This document shows, in pieces, positions 53,998 through 62,092 of a stretch of 64,000 nucleotides of DNA. Location: the NCBI RefSeq assembly GCF_000974445.1, contig NZ_BBOJ01000020.1, positions 1 to 64,000 of the forward strand, in the 5' to 3' direction. The translations under genes and the position numbers were made by a program. The number at the start of each line of letters is the position of its first letter. Position 1 is the stretch's first letter. The stretch is from Lentzea aerocolonigenes. GTDB taxonomy: Bacteria > Actinomycetota > Actinomycetes > Mycobacteriales > Pseudonocardiaceae. The notes under the pieces were generated by a model. It was given only the letters and a program-made list of their open reading frames with translations, ran no database searches and was not told the DNA's origin.

Positions 53998-54980
53998 TGG
54001 TTTACAAGCAGGTGGTTCGCAGGGCGTTGTTCGGAATGCACGGCGGCGACGCGGAGCGGGTCCACGAGACCACGCTCAACGTCATGGCGCGGCTGAGCCC
54101 GCTGGCGAGGTTCGCCCGCAACCAGAACAACCCGCGCACCGTCTTCGGCGTCCGGTTCCCCAACCCCGTCGGGCTCGCGGCCGGGCTGGACAAGGACGGA
54201 CGCGCGCTGCCGGCGTGGGCCGCGCTGGGCTTCGGGTTCGTCGAGGTCGGCACCGTCACGTGGCACGGGCAGCCGGGCAACCCCAAGCCGCGGCTGTTCC
54301 GCCTTCGCGAGGACGAGGCGATCATCAACCGGATGGGCTTCAACAACGCCGGCGCTCAGGCCCTCGCGGCGAAGCTCGACCGGACGCCGTTGAAGGCACC
54401 GCTCGGCATCAGCCTCGGCAAGTCCAAGATCACCCCGGTCGAGGACGCCGTGCAGGACTACCTGAACTCGCTCAACGCCCTGAAGAACCACGGCGACTAC
54501 TACGCGATCAACGTCAGCTCGCCCAACACGCCGGGCCTGCGCAGCCTCCAGGACAAGGGCGCGCTCACCGAACTGGTTCAGGCGCTGACGCGGGCCACGA
54601 CCAAGCCGATGCTGGTCAAGATCGCGCCCGACCTGACCGAGGACGCCATCGCCGAGGTCATCCAGGTGTGCGTGGACAACGGCATCAAGGGCCTCATCGC
54701 CACGAACACCACCCTCAGCCGTGAGGGCCTCAGGAGCCCGTACAGGGACGAGACGGGCGGTCTCAGCGGCAAGCCCCTCACCCAGCGCGCGAACGACGTG
54801 GTCCGGTTCATCACCAAGAACAGCGACCTGCCGGTCATCGGCGTCGGCGGCATCGCGACCGCGGACGACGCCAGGCGCATGATCGACGCGGGCGCGAGCC
54901 TGGTGCAGATCTACACCGGGTTCATCTACGAGGGCCCCGGACTGGTGTCGAGGATCAACCGGGCGTTGAAGGACGCCTAG
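53997..54980 (+). CDS. pyrD: Dihydroorotate dehydrogenase, class 2
   Basis: A 327-residue quinone-dependent flavoenzyme of pyrimidine synthesis. The N-terminal helix pair is followed by AAGLDKDGRALPAW, the flavin segment NVSSPNTPGLR with the class 2 catalytic Ser, and VGVGGIATADDA plus QIYTGFIYEGP. The GTG start is leaderless. Its 3' end overlaps the convergent permease by 26 nt; the pairing suggests pyrimidine balance. Confidence 0.96.
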   Translation: MVYKQVVRRALFGMHGGDAERVHETTLNVMARLSPLARFARNQNNPRTVFGVRFPNPVGLAAGLDKDGRALPAWAALGFGFVEVGTVTWHGQPGNPKPRLFRLREDEAIINRMGFNNAGAQALAAKLDRTPLKAPLGISLGKSKITPVEDAVQDYLNSLNALKNHGDYYAINVSSPNTPGLRSLQDKGALTELVQALTRATTKPMLVKIAPDLTEDAIAEVIQVCVDNGIKGLIATNTTLSREGLRSPYRDETGGLSGKPLTQRANDVVRFITKNSDLPVIGVGGIATADDARRMIDAGASLVQIYTGFIYEGPGLVSRINRALKDA

Positions 54981-56220
54981 CCGCCCGCAGCCAGCGCATC
55001 ACCGGGTGCAGGATCACGACCAGCAGCGAGCCCCACACCATCCCGCCCATCTGCAGGTCGCCGATCTCGATCGTGAGGTCGCCGACGCCCGCGACCAGCG
55101 CGGCGCCGCCGACCAGGGCGTTCGCCGGGTTGGCCAGGTCGACGCCGCGGTCCATCCAGATGCGCACGCCGATGAGCACGATCAGGCCGTAGAGCACCAA
55201 CGTGCAGCCGCCCAGCACACCCGGCGGAATGGTGCCGAACAGCGCGATGGCCTTCGGGGAGAACGCCAGTGCCGCGGCGAACACACCGGCGAACGCGAAC
55301 GCAGCCGTCGAGTAGACGCGGGTCACGGCCATGACGCCGATGTTCTCGGAGTACGTCGTCGTCCCCACGCCACCGCCGAGGCCGGACAGGGCCGTCGACA
55401 GGCCGTTCGCGATGATCGCGTCGCCCGCGCTGCCGTCGAGGTTGCGGCCCGTGAGCGCCGCGACCGCCTTCACGTGTCCGACGACCTCGGCCACCAGCAC
55501 GATCACCACGGGCAGCATCAGCAGCACCACGGACGGCCGGAGCTCCGGCTGGTACAGCGTCGGCAGGCCGACCCACGCGGCGTCCCGCAGCGCCTCGAGC
55601 TTGTCCGAGGACACCGCGCCGAACGCCAGGCCAGCCGCCCAGACCGCGACGAAGCCCAGCAGGACCGAGAACCGGAAGACCAGGCCGCGGCCCAGCACCC
55701 CGGCCAGCAGGATCAGCACGGTGGTGATGGCGGCCAGCAACGGCTGCTTGGCGAAGTTCGAGGTGGACTGGTTCGCGAGGTTCAGGCCGATGATGATCAC
55801 GACCGCACCGGTGACGACCGGCGGCATGACCGACTCCAGCAGCCGCACGCCGAGCGCCTTGACCGCGATGCCGACGACGATCACGAGCAGACCGGCGGCG
55901 ACGACACCGCCGAGCTGGGCCGCGATGCCCTGTTCCCGAGCGGCCACCAGCGGCGCCACGAAGGCGAAGGACGAGCCCAGGTAGCTCGGCACGCGGTTCT
56001 TGGTGATCACCAGGAACAGCAGCGTGCCCAGGCCCGAGAACAGCAGCGTGGTGGCGACGGGGAGGCCGGTGGCGGTGGGCACGAGCACCGTCGCCCCGAA
56101 CATGGCGACGAGGTGCTGCACTCCGAACCCGATCGTGAGCGGCCAGCTCACCCGCTCCTGCGGTGCGACGGTTTCACTGTCGGTGATCCGACCGTCCCCG
56201 TGCACGGTCCACAACGCCAA
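54955..56220 (-). CDS. Uracil/xanthine permease (NCS2 family)
   Basis: About 421 residues from TTG 56220, supported by GGAGG seven bases upstream; a longer frame to 56280 exists. It is a polytopic NCS2 transporter with about 14 membrane segments; signatures are QHLVAMFGATVLVP and GGVGTTTYSENIG, typical of the uracil (UraA) side of the family. Probably nucleobase:H+ symport. Confidence 0.88.
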   Translation of the reverse strand: MALWTVHGDGRITDSETVAPQERVSWPLTIGFGVQHLVAMFGATVLVPTATGLPVATTLLFSGLGTLLFLVITKNRVPSYLGSSFAFVAPLVAAREQGIAAQLGGVVAAGLLVIVVGIAVKALGVRLLESVMPPVVTGAVVIIIGLNLANQSTSNFAKQPLLAAITTVLILLAGVLGRGLVFRFSVLLGFVAVWAAGLAFGAVSSDKLEALRDAAWVGLPTLYQPELRPSVVLLMLPVVIVLVAEVVGHVKAVAALTGRNLDGSAGDAIIANGLSTALSGLGGGVGTTTYSENIGVMAVTRVYSTAAFAFAGVFAAALAFSPKAIALFGTIPPGVLGGCTLVLYGLIVLIGVRIWMDRGVDLANPANALVGGAALVAGVGDLTIEIGDLQMGGMVWGSLLVVILHPVMRWLRAARRPSTPG

Positions 56221-56386
56221 CGCACTGCCTCCCGGCAATTCAGCCGGACTTCCCGCAGACCGGCCCCGGAATCCTGCCACGCCATGTAGTGGCTACGGCT
56301 AGATAACGGTCTGATAATCACACGATCGCCGTAAAGATCCCAGGGAGAACCGCCGAATAGGCGGACACAACTACACAGCGTTACCG

Positions 56387-57208
56387 TTAATACGCTGAAT
56401 AGCCTGACACGTCTCGCATGGCTGACGCCAGGCCTGCCAGGTGGTCGGTCGCGTCGTCCAGCACCGAGCGCGGATCCTGGAACTGCGTGCTCGCCGCGAG
56501 CGCCTTGCCCGCTTCCGCCACCAACGCACAGTAGCGGTCGACGCCGTCCGCCAGTTGGATCCTGAGCACCCGCACGCCTTCGACCAACGGCGCGCGTTCC
56601 AGGTGCGGTGCCGTGTCACGAGCGCGCTCCACGGCCTGGAGCTGCCCGGACACCGCGCGGATCGCCGTGGCGGCCTCCTGGGCGGTCTGGCGGGCGTGCT
56701 GGACGGACTCCGTCGGCATCGACGTCAACGCGGGCGAGTCGAGCTGACGCAGCAGCTCGTTCATCGCGTCCTCGGCGCTGTGCAGCTTCTCCATCGGCAC
56801 GCGCGCGGCGGAGATGTGCGCGGGCAGCGGCGGCCGGGGCGGTGGCGGCGGGGACAGCGCCAGGCGTTGCCTGGCCGCACCCAGCTCACGCAGCTTGAAG
56901 CCGCTGCGCACGGCGAGCAGACCGGGCACCGCCGCGCCGATCGTGCCGCCGACCGCGGCCCAGGTGCCGAGCACGCCGGTGAAGCCGAACACGGCCAGCG
57001 TGCCGAAGATCGTGATCAGCGCGAGCCAGAACGTGAGCACGGCGTTGGTGCGCTTGCGCTTGCGTTCGAGCTTGGCGCGGGGGTCGTTCCACTTCTGCAG
57101 GCGGTACCGCGCCTGCTCGGCCAGCGGGTGGCCCTGGAGCGACGCACCCAACTCGTTGACGACCTTGCGGACGATCTCGTTGTTGGGACGGTTTCTCCAG
57201 GGCTCCAT
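56387..57208 (-). CDS. pspM: Phage-shock envelope protein PspM-like
   Basis: A 273-residue protein directly downstream of pspA. Two central membrane helices (about residues 60-78 and 82-102) are flanked by charged cytoplasmic regions. It matches the position and look of M. tuberculosis PspM (Rv2743c), the membrane partner of PspA. PspN does not follow. Start ATG 57208 (MEPWRNRPNNEIV); GTG 57214 is also possible. Confidence 0.8.
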   Translation of the reverse strand: MEPWRNRPNNEIVRKVVNELGASLQGHPLAEQARYRLQKWNDPRAKLERKRKRTNAVLTFWLALITIFGTLAVFGFTGVLGTWAAVGGTIGAAVPGLLAVRSGFKLRELGAARQRLALSPPPPPRPPLPAHISAARVPMEKLHSAEDAMNELLRQLDSPALTSMPTESVQHARQTAQEAATAIRAVSGQLQAVERARDTAPHLERAPLVEGVRVLRIQLADGVDRYCALVAEAGKALAASTQFQDPRSVLDDATDHLAGLASAMRDVSGYSAY

Positions 57209-57236
57209 GATCACCTGCTGACTCCCTCTGCCCCGC

Positions 57237-58088
57237 TCAGTGCTGTGCCGGCGGGACCTGCTGCTGCGTGGTCTTCTGCTCCTGCTGGACGCGCTGCGCG
57301 ATCTCGGCCTGGATCTGCGCGGCGGCGCTGTTGCCCGCGGTCACCTGCGGCGGCGTGCTGGCCTGACCGCCGTGCATGGACGCGCGGATCTGCTCCAGCC
57401 GCGACGACCCGGCGAGCTGCGTGGTCGAGGCCTGGACCTCGAGCATGCGGCCCTGCACCGAGTTCTGGGCGAGCTCGGCGGACCCGATCGCGGTCGCGTA
57501 GCGCTTCTCGATCTTGTCGCGGACCTCTTCCAGCGACGGCACGTTGCCGGGTGCGGCGAGCTCGCTCATCTGGGTCAGCGACGCGGAGACCTGCTCCTGC
57601 ATCTTCGCCTGCTCCAGCTGGCTGAGGAGCTTCGTGCGCTCGGCCAGCTTCTGCTGCAGCATCATCGAGTTGCGCTCGACGGCCTGCTTGGCCTGTGCGG
57701 CGGCCTGCAGCGACTGGTCGTGCAGCGTCTTGAGGTCCTCGATGCCCTGCTCGGCGGTGACGAGCTGGGTCGCGAAGCCCTGTGCGGCGTTCTCGAACTG
57801 CTGCGCCTTCTGCTCGTCGCCCTTGGAGCGCGCCTCGTCGGCCAGCACCAGGGCCTGACGAGCGGACGCCTGCAGCTTCTCGACGTCGCCGAGCTGCCGG
57901 TTCAGCTTCATCTCCAGCTGACGCTGGTTGCCGATCACGGCCGCGGCCTGCTGAGAGAGCGCCTGGTGCTGACGCTGCGCCTCCTCGATGGCCTGCTGGA
58001 TCTGCACCTTCGGGTCAGCGTGCTCGTCGATCTTGGACGAGAACGATGCCATCAGGTACTTCCAGAACTTCACGAACGGACTGGCCAT
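57237..58088 (-). CDS. pspA: Phage shock protein A (PspA/Vipp family)
   Basis: A 283-residue coiled-coil ESCRT-III-like membrane-maintenance protein. N-terminal amphipathic helix FVKFWKYLMASFSSKID, then long helices rich in Gln/Ala (AQRQHQALSQQAAAV, QQKLAERTKLLSQLEQAKM) and a disordered Gln-rich tail. In actinobacteria it binds ClgR and PspM. Confidence 0.93.
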   Translation of the reverse strand: MASPFVKFWKYLMASFSSKIDEHADPKVQIQQAIEEAQRQHQALSQQAAAVIGNQRQLEMKLNRQLGDVEKLQASARQALVLADEARSKGDEQKAQQFENAAQGFATQLVTAEQGIEDLKTLHDQSLQAAAQAKQAVERNSMMLQQKLAERTKLLSQLEQAKMQEQVSASLTQMSELAAPGNVPSLEEVRDKIEKRYATAIGSAELAQNSVQGRMLEVQASTTQLAGSSRLEQIRASMHGGQASTPPQVTAGNSAAAQIQAEIAQRVQQEQKTTQQQVPPAQH

Positions 58089-58400
58089 CTCCTACGCCTG
58101 CCTTCTCGGTGCCGGTGTTGGATCCATCGTCTCAATTGTGCGTCGGCGGTTCCACCAACCTGGGGAGATATCCGGGAAGACCCCGACCCACCCCGGGACT
58201 TTGGACTGACACGCCCGCCGGCGCCCAATCCTGCCCGCACCCGCGCCCCGAGACGCGGTGACCCAGCGTGCTGTGGCCAAGCCGTTGCCTGCGTCCAGCA
58301 CGCCGCCGTCGTTGTCAGTTGAACGTGCGACGACCCGTTCTTGTTGCAGCGCGTGACGTGTCGGGGACCACAACCCCACCCACCCGTGTTGCCGGACGGT

Positions 58401-58447
58401 ACGCGGGGACCCCGCGTACTCCAGGAGAGGACGCGGGGTCCCCGCGT
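58401..58447. repeat. Twin 17-bp palindromes 30 bp apart
   Basis: ACGCGGGG-A-CCCCGCGT (58401-58417) and ACGCGGGG-T-CCCCGCGT (58431-58447) are perfect 8-bp-arm palindromes separated start-to-start by 30 bp. They differ only in the central base, so each is the reverse complement of the other. They could be tandem protein sites or two competing hairpins. Confidence 0.7.
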
Positions 58448-58474
58448 GCGGAGAAGCGTTCACCCGGATGCCAG

Positions 58475-58506
58475 CGACCCCGCTCGCTTTGCAGCGAACG
58501 GGGTCG
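58475..58506 (-). terminator. clgR terminator
   Basis: Stem 58475-58488 with 58493-58506 (one mismatch) and a 4-nt loop, 13 nt past the clgR stop on the minus strand. It also looks like a ClgR half-site pair (GTTCGC-N6-GCG), one base longer than the consensus spacing. Confidence 0.7.
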
Positions 58507-58518
58507 GAACGACATGGG

Positions 58519-58941
58519 TCAGGCCGCGACGACTGCCTTGGGCGGTTCGCCGATCTTGCTCGTGAGCCTGTGACTGAGCATCGGCTGCAGGCGCAGGTCG
58601 GACAGGTCGTCCGACAGCGTGGTCGGCAGCACGCGGCCACCTTCCAGCTTCCCGCGCTCGGAGCGGCCGTCCGGGACGGTGTCCGGCACCGTGTCGGGCG
58701 TCTGCGAGACGGCGCCGATGTCGGAGGCGACGTGGTGCAGCAGCTCGGACAGCGGCAGCTCTAACGCTTCACAGATGGCCGCGAGGAGCTCGCTGGACGC
58801 CTCTTTGCGGCCGCGCTCCACCTCGGACAGATACCCCAGGCTCACGCGGGCGGTCCGAGAGACCTCGCGCAGCGTGCGGCGTTGGTTGGTGCGGGCATGG
58901 CGAAGCCGATCACCGATCGCCTCGCGCAGCAGCACGGTCAT
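58519..58941 (-). CDS. clgR: ClgR-type transcriptional regulator
   Basis: A 140-residue XRE-family regulator: HTH RLRHARTNQRRTLREVSRTA plus VSLGYLSEVERGRKEASSE, then a Pro/Ser-rich linker and a C-terminal tail ending VVAA, like ClgR, which is degraded by ClpP. It activates clp and psp genes under envelope stress. The ATG has GGAAGGAGG upstream. Confidence 0.93.
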   Translation of the reverse strand: MTVLLREAIGDRLRHARTNQRRTLREVSRTARVSLGYLSEVERGRKEASSELLAAICEALELPLSELLHHVASDIGAVSQTPDTVPDTVPDGRSERGKLEGGRVLPTTLSDDLSDLRLQPMLSHRLTSKIGEPPKAVVAA

Positions 58942-59019
58942 CGCGCGCCTCCTTCCGGCCGGCCGTGTCCCTACGTTACCGATCGACACCGACAACGGGC
59001 AGTGACTTCCGAACACGTC

Positions 59020-59033
59020 CGCCAAGGGCGAAC
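59020..59033 (-). promoter_or_regulatory. ClgR box upstream of clgR
   Basis: On the minus strand GTTCGC-CCTTG-GCG (59033-59020) fits the reported GTTCGC-N5-GCG ClgR box, about 80 nt before the clgR start. Autoregulation is likely. Confidence 0.6.
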
Positions 59034-59043
59034 GAACGCGAAG

Positions 59044-59523
59044 TCATCGTTTGTTCCCGTCCCCGGTGATCAGCAGATGATCCGACAGCAGGACCAGCGC
59101 TTTTTCCACGGCTGTGCGGCGCACCGTTTTCCGGTCACCACTCAGCGTGATGGTCCGCACTGTGGACACTCCAGGCCCGCTCAAGCCGATGTGGACCGTG
59201 CCTGGAGCGACTCCGTCCTGCGGATCGGGGCCCGCGACCCCGGTCAGTCCGATCCCCCAGTCCGATTTGCACCGGTTCCGGGCTCCCTCGGCCAGTTGGA
59301 TCGCAACGTCGGGGTGCACGGCGCCGTGCTCGTCGAGCAACTGCTGATCCACGCCCGCGAGCTCGTGCTTGAGCTCGGTCGCGTAGACGATCAACCCACC
59401 GCGGACCACGGCACTCGCCCCCGGTGTGTCGACGATCGTCGCGCACAGCAGACCCGCGGTCAGCGACTCGGCAGTGGCTACGGTCTGCCCGCGCGCCTTG
59501 AGCAGGTCGACGACGTTCGTCAC
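59044..59523 (-). CDS. Nicotinamide-nucleotide amidohydrolase (CinA C-terminal / PncC)
   Basis: A 159-residue single-domain CinA-C protein: ATAESLTAGLLCATIVDTPG and GLTGVAGPDPQDGVAPG are the family signatures. It deamidates NMN in pyridine-nucleotide recycling. The GTG start overlaps pgsA as GTGA. Confidence 0.92.
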   Translation of the reverse strand: MTNVVDLLKARGQTVATAESLTAGLLCATIVDTPGASAVVRGGLIVYATELKHELAGVDQQLLDEHGAVHPDVAIQLAEGARNRCKSDWGIGLTGVAGPDPQDGVAPGTVHIGLSGPGVSTVRTITLSGDRKTVRRTAVEKALVLLSDHLLITGDGNKR

Positions 59524-60098
59524 GCCACCGCCCTACCCGCGCGGGCTTTCAATCTAAACGCGCGGACGACGTAATCGATTCCCGTGACGACCGTGAGGAC
59601 CAGCGCGGCCGCCATGATCACCCACGCGATCAGCGCGATCACGTCGTTCTGCGGCAGCAGGAACAGGCCGATCGCGATGACCTGCAGCAACGTCTTGGCC
59701 TTGCCACCGCGGCTGGCGGGGATCACGCCGTAGCGGATCACCCAGAACCGCAGCAGTGTCACGCCCACCTCGCGCACGGCGATGACGATCGTGATCCACC
59801 ACGGCAGGACGTCGAGCATGCTCAGGCCGACCAGCGCGGACCCGGTCAGCGCCTTGTCCGCGATCGGGTCGGCGATCTTGCCGAAGTCGGTGATCAGCCC
59901 GTGCTTGCGGGCGAGCGTGCCGTCGATGTGGTCGGTGAAGCTCGCGACGGCGAAGATCCCGAACGCGATGAGCCGCCACGTCGTGTCGAAACCGCCCGCC
60001 GCGAACAGTGAGAGCAGGAAGACCGGAACCAGTGCCATCCGCGCCATCGTGAGGATGTTGGCGACGTTGAGCAGCGGGACCTTCCTGGCCTCTGTCAT
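59520..60098 (-). CDS. pgsA: CDP-diacylglycerol--glycerol-3-phosphate phosphatidyltransferase
   Basis: A 192-residue membrane enzyme with about five helices. The CDP-alcohol motif D-G-x2-A-R-x8-G-x3-D-x3-D is visible from IDGTLARKHG to KIADPIADK. Start ATG 60098 overlaps the rimO stop by 4 nt. Confidence 0.95.
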   Translation of the reverse strand: MTEARKVPLLNVANILTMARMALVPVFLLSLFAAGGFDTTWRLIAFGIFAVASFTDHIDGTLARKHGLITDFGKIADPIADKALTGSALVGLSMLDVLPWWITIVIAVREVGVTLLRFWVIRYGVIPASRGGKAKTLLQVIAIGLFLLPQNDVIALIAWVIMAAALVLTVVTGIDYVVRAFRLKARAGRAVA

Positions 60099-61498
60099 GT
60101 CGGGAGCACCTCGACGATCAGGTCGACGCCCTCGGAGTCGACGACACGGCACCGCACGAAGTCGCCGCGCTTGAGGCCCTCGGCTTCGAGCACGATGCAC
60201 TCGCCGTCGACCTCGGGAGCCTGGTGCTCGGCCCGGCCGACGCAGTCGCTCTCCTCGTCCTCCTCGTGCTCGATCAGCACGACGACCTCGGAGCCGACCC
60301 GGTCCTCGGCGCGCTGGCTCGTCAGCTCCTCGACGAGGTTGCCGATGCGCTGGACGCGTTCGGCGATGGTGTCCGCGTCGAGCTTGCCGTCGAGGTTCTC
60401 CGCCTCGGTGCCGTCCTCGTCGGAGTAGCCGAAGATGCCGACGGCGTCCAGGCGCGCCTCGGTGAGGAACCGCTCCAGCTCGGCCAGGTCATCCTCGGTC
60501 TCGCCGGGGAAGCCCACGATGAAGTTGCTGCGGATGCCCGCCTCAGGGGCGTGCTCGCGGATCTGCCACACGAGCTTGAGGAAGCTGTCGGTGTCGCCGA
60601 ACCGGCGCATGCGCCGCAGCACGTTCTCGCTGGAGTGCTGGAACGACATGTCGAAGTAGTTCGCGACCTTCTCGGTCTTCGCGATGGCGGCGACGAGCGA
60701 CGGCTTGGTCTCGGCCGGCTGCAGGTAGCTGACCCTGACCCGCTCGATGTTCGGGATGGACGCCAGCCTCGGGAGGAGCTGCTCCAGGGCGCCCTGCTCG
60801 CGCGGCAGGTCCTTGCCGTAGCTCGTCGAGTTCTCGCTGACGAGGAACAGCTCCTTCACGCCGTTCTCGGCGAGCCACATGGCCTCGGCCACGACCTCGT
60901 CCGGGTGCCGCGACACGAACGCGCCGCGGAAGCTCGGGATCGCGCAGAACGAGCACCGCCGGTCGCAGCCGGACGCGATCTTCAACGGCGCCACGGGAGC
61001 GTCGTCGAGCCTGCGCCGCTGGACGTTCGTGGGGCCCCAGCCGTGGCCGGGCACCTGCACGTCGTTCTTCGCCTCCTGGCGCTTGACCGGCGTGATGGGC
61101 AGCAGCGTGCGCCGGTCGACCGGCACGTGCGACTCGACCTGCTTGCCGTGCAGCACGTCGTTGAGGCGCTCGGCCAGGTCGTTGTACTGGTCGAAGCCGA
61201 GGACCGCGGCCGCCTCCGGGAGGCTGTCCGCGAGCTCCTTGCCGTAGCGCTCGGCCATGCACCCGACCGCGACCACCTTGGCCCCGGTGTCGGACGCGGC
61301 GAGCAGCGTGTCGACCGAGTCCTTCTTCGCCTGCTCGACGAAGCCGCACGTGTTGACGACGACGACGTCCGCGCCCTCGTCCACCAGCTCCCAGCCGCCC
61401 TCGCCGAGGCGTCCGGCGAGCTCTTCGGAGTCGACCTCGTTGCGGGCGCAGCCCAGGGTCAGCAGCGACACGCGTCGCGGAGTGGTGGGAGAAGACAC
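60095..61498 (-). CDS. rimO: Ribosomal protein S12 methylthiotransferase RimO
   Basis: A 467-residue radical-SAM enzyme that modifies S12 Asp. The N-terminal UPF0004 domain has cysteines in TLGCARNEVDSE, VNTCGF and AVGCMAERYG; the radical-SAM cluster CDRRCSFC lies near residue 185, and the C-terminal TRAM domain ends DLIVEVLPT. The GTG start is leaderless. Confidence 0.96.
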   Translation of the reverse strand: MSSPTTPRRVSLLTLGCARNEVDSEELAGRLGEGGWELVDEGADVVVVNTCGFVEQAKKDSVDTLLAASDTGAKVVAVGCMAERYGKELADSLPEAAAVLGFDQYNDLAERLNDVLHGKQVESHVPVDRRTLLPITPVKRQEAKNDVQVPGHGWGPTNVQRRRLDDAPVAPLKIASGCDRRCSFCAIPSFRGAFVSRHPDEVVAEAMWLAENGVKELFLVSENSTSYGKDLPREQGALEQLLPRLASIPNIERVRVSYLQPAETKPSLVAAIAKTEKVANYFDMSFQHSSENVLRRMRRFGDTDSFLKLVWQIREHAPEAGIRSNFIVGFPGETEDDLAELERFLTEARLDAVGIFGYSDEDGTEAENLDGKLDADTIAERVQRIGNLVEELTSQRAEDRVGSEVVVLIEHEEDEESDCVGRAEHQAPEVDGECIVLEAEGLKRGDFVRCRVVDSEGVDLIVEVLPT

Positions 61499-61511
61499 GG
61501 TGCTCAGCGTA
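61499..61511 (-). promoter_or_regulatory. -10 of leaderless rimO promoter
   Basis: On the minus strand TACGCT (61511-61506) is followed by seven bases and GTG 61498. Confidence 0.5.
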
Positions 61512-61537
61512 ACCGGCCCAGGTGTGAGCGCTTGAAC

Positions 61538-62092
61538 TCAGTGCTTCCGAACGACCTCGACAAGGCGCCACATGTCACTTGAGGGGTTGCCATCGCCCAA
61601 CGCCTTGGCCCGCTCGACAGCCTTGTCGACGCGCTCCGCGAGCAAGGCGAAGTCGAGTGTCCCCTTCGCGTAGCCGGGCACGTGCCTGCGCAGTTTCTCC
61701 GCGGCGGCCTTCGGGCTCGAGATGCCGGCCGTACAACCCTCGAAATGAAGGATCAACCACACTTCGAAGCACGGGTTCGACACGGCCAACGAGATCCTCG
61801 TCGACTGGGCCTCTGCGATGGCTTCGGCGATGTCGAACTCATCGACATCCACAACGCACCAGTACTCGTCGAACCCACCGCGGTCGCTCTCACGCATCTT
61901 CGCCGCGTACCTCACCAGCTGCGCAGGCGAACCGACTTTGACCACCGCCTTCACCGTCACAGGCTTGGACAGCCGCTTCAACCCGTCCAGGTACGCCTGC
62001 TCGGTCTGCCCACAGCACACGGCGAGCACACGACTGGCAGAAACCCGCGTAGGTGTGCGGCGACGACGAGGCGAGTTCTCACGCCGCGCCAT
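61538..62092 (-). CDS. rloB: RloB-like (AbiLii-type) defence protein
   Basis: A 184-residue RloB-family protein. The acidic motif VVDVDEFD and the signature SNPCFEVWLILHFE are intact. The N-terminal motif, usually CEG-x-TE, reads VCCGQTEQAYLDGL: the first acid is Cys, which may affect a Toprim-like site. RloB pairs with RloA in AbiL-like phage-defence operons. It overlaps rloA by 14 nt. Confidence 0.8.
   Translation of the reverse strand: MARRENSPRRRRTPTRVSASRVLAVCCGQTEQAYLDGLKRLSKPVTVKAVVKVGSPAQLVRYAAKMRESDRGGFDEYWCVVDVDEFDIAEAIAEAQSTRISLAVSNPCFEVWLILHFEGCTAGISSPKAAAEKLRRHVPGYAKGTLDFALLAERVDKAVERAKALGDGNPSSDMWRLVEVVRKH

Larger units (their letters stand above)
58089..58518. other. Intergenic region between clgR and pspA
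   Basis: No gene is supported in these 430 bp. They contain the twin palindromes 58401-58447, the clgR terminator, and a GGAACC (minus, 58153-58148) that could be the -35 of a sigma-E-type pspA promoter, though no matching -10 is clear. Confidence 0.5.
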
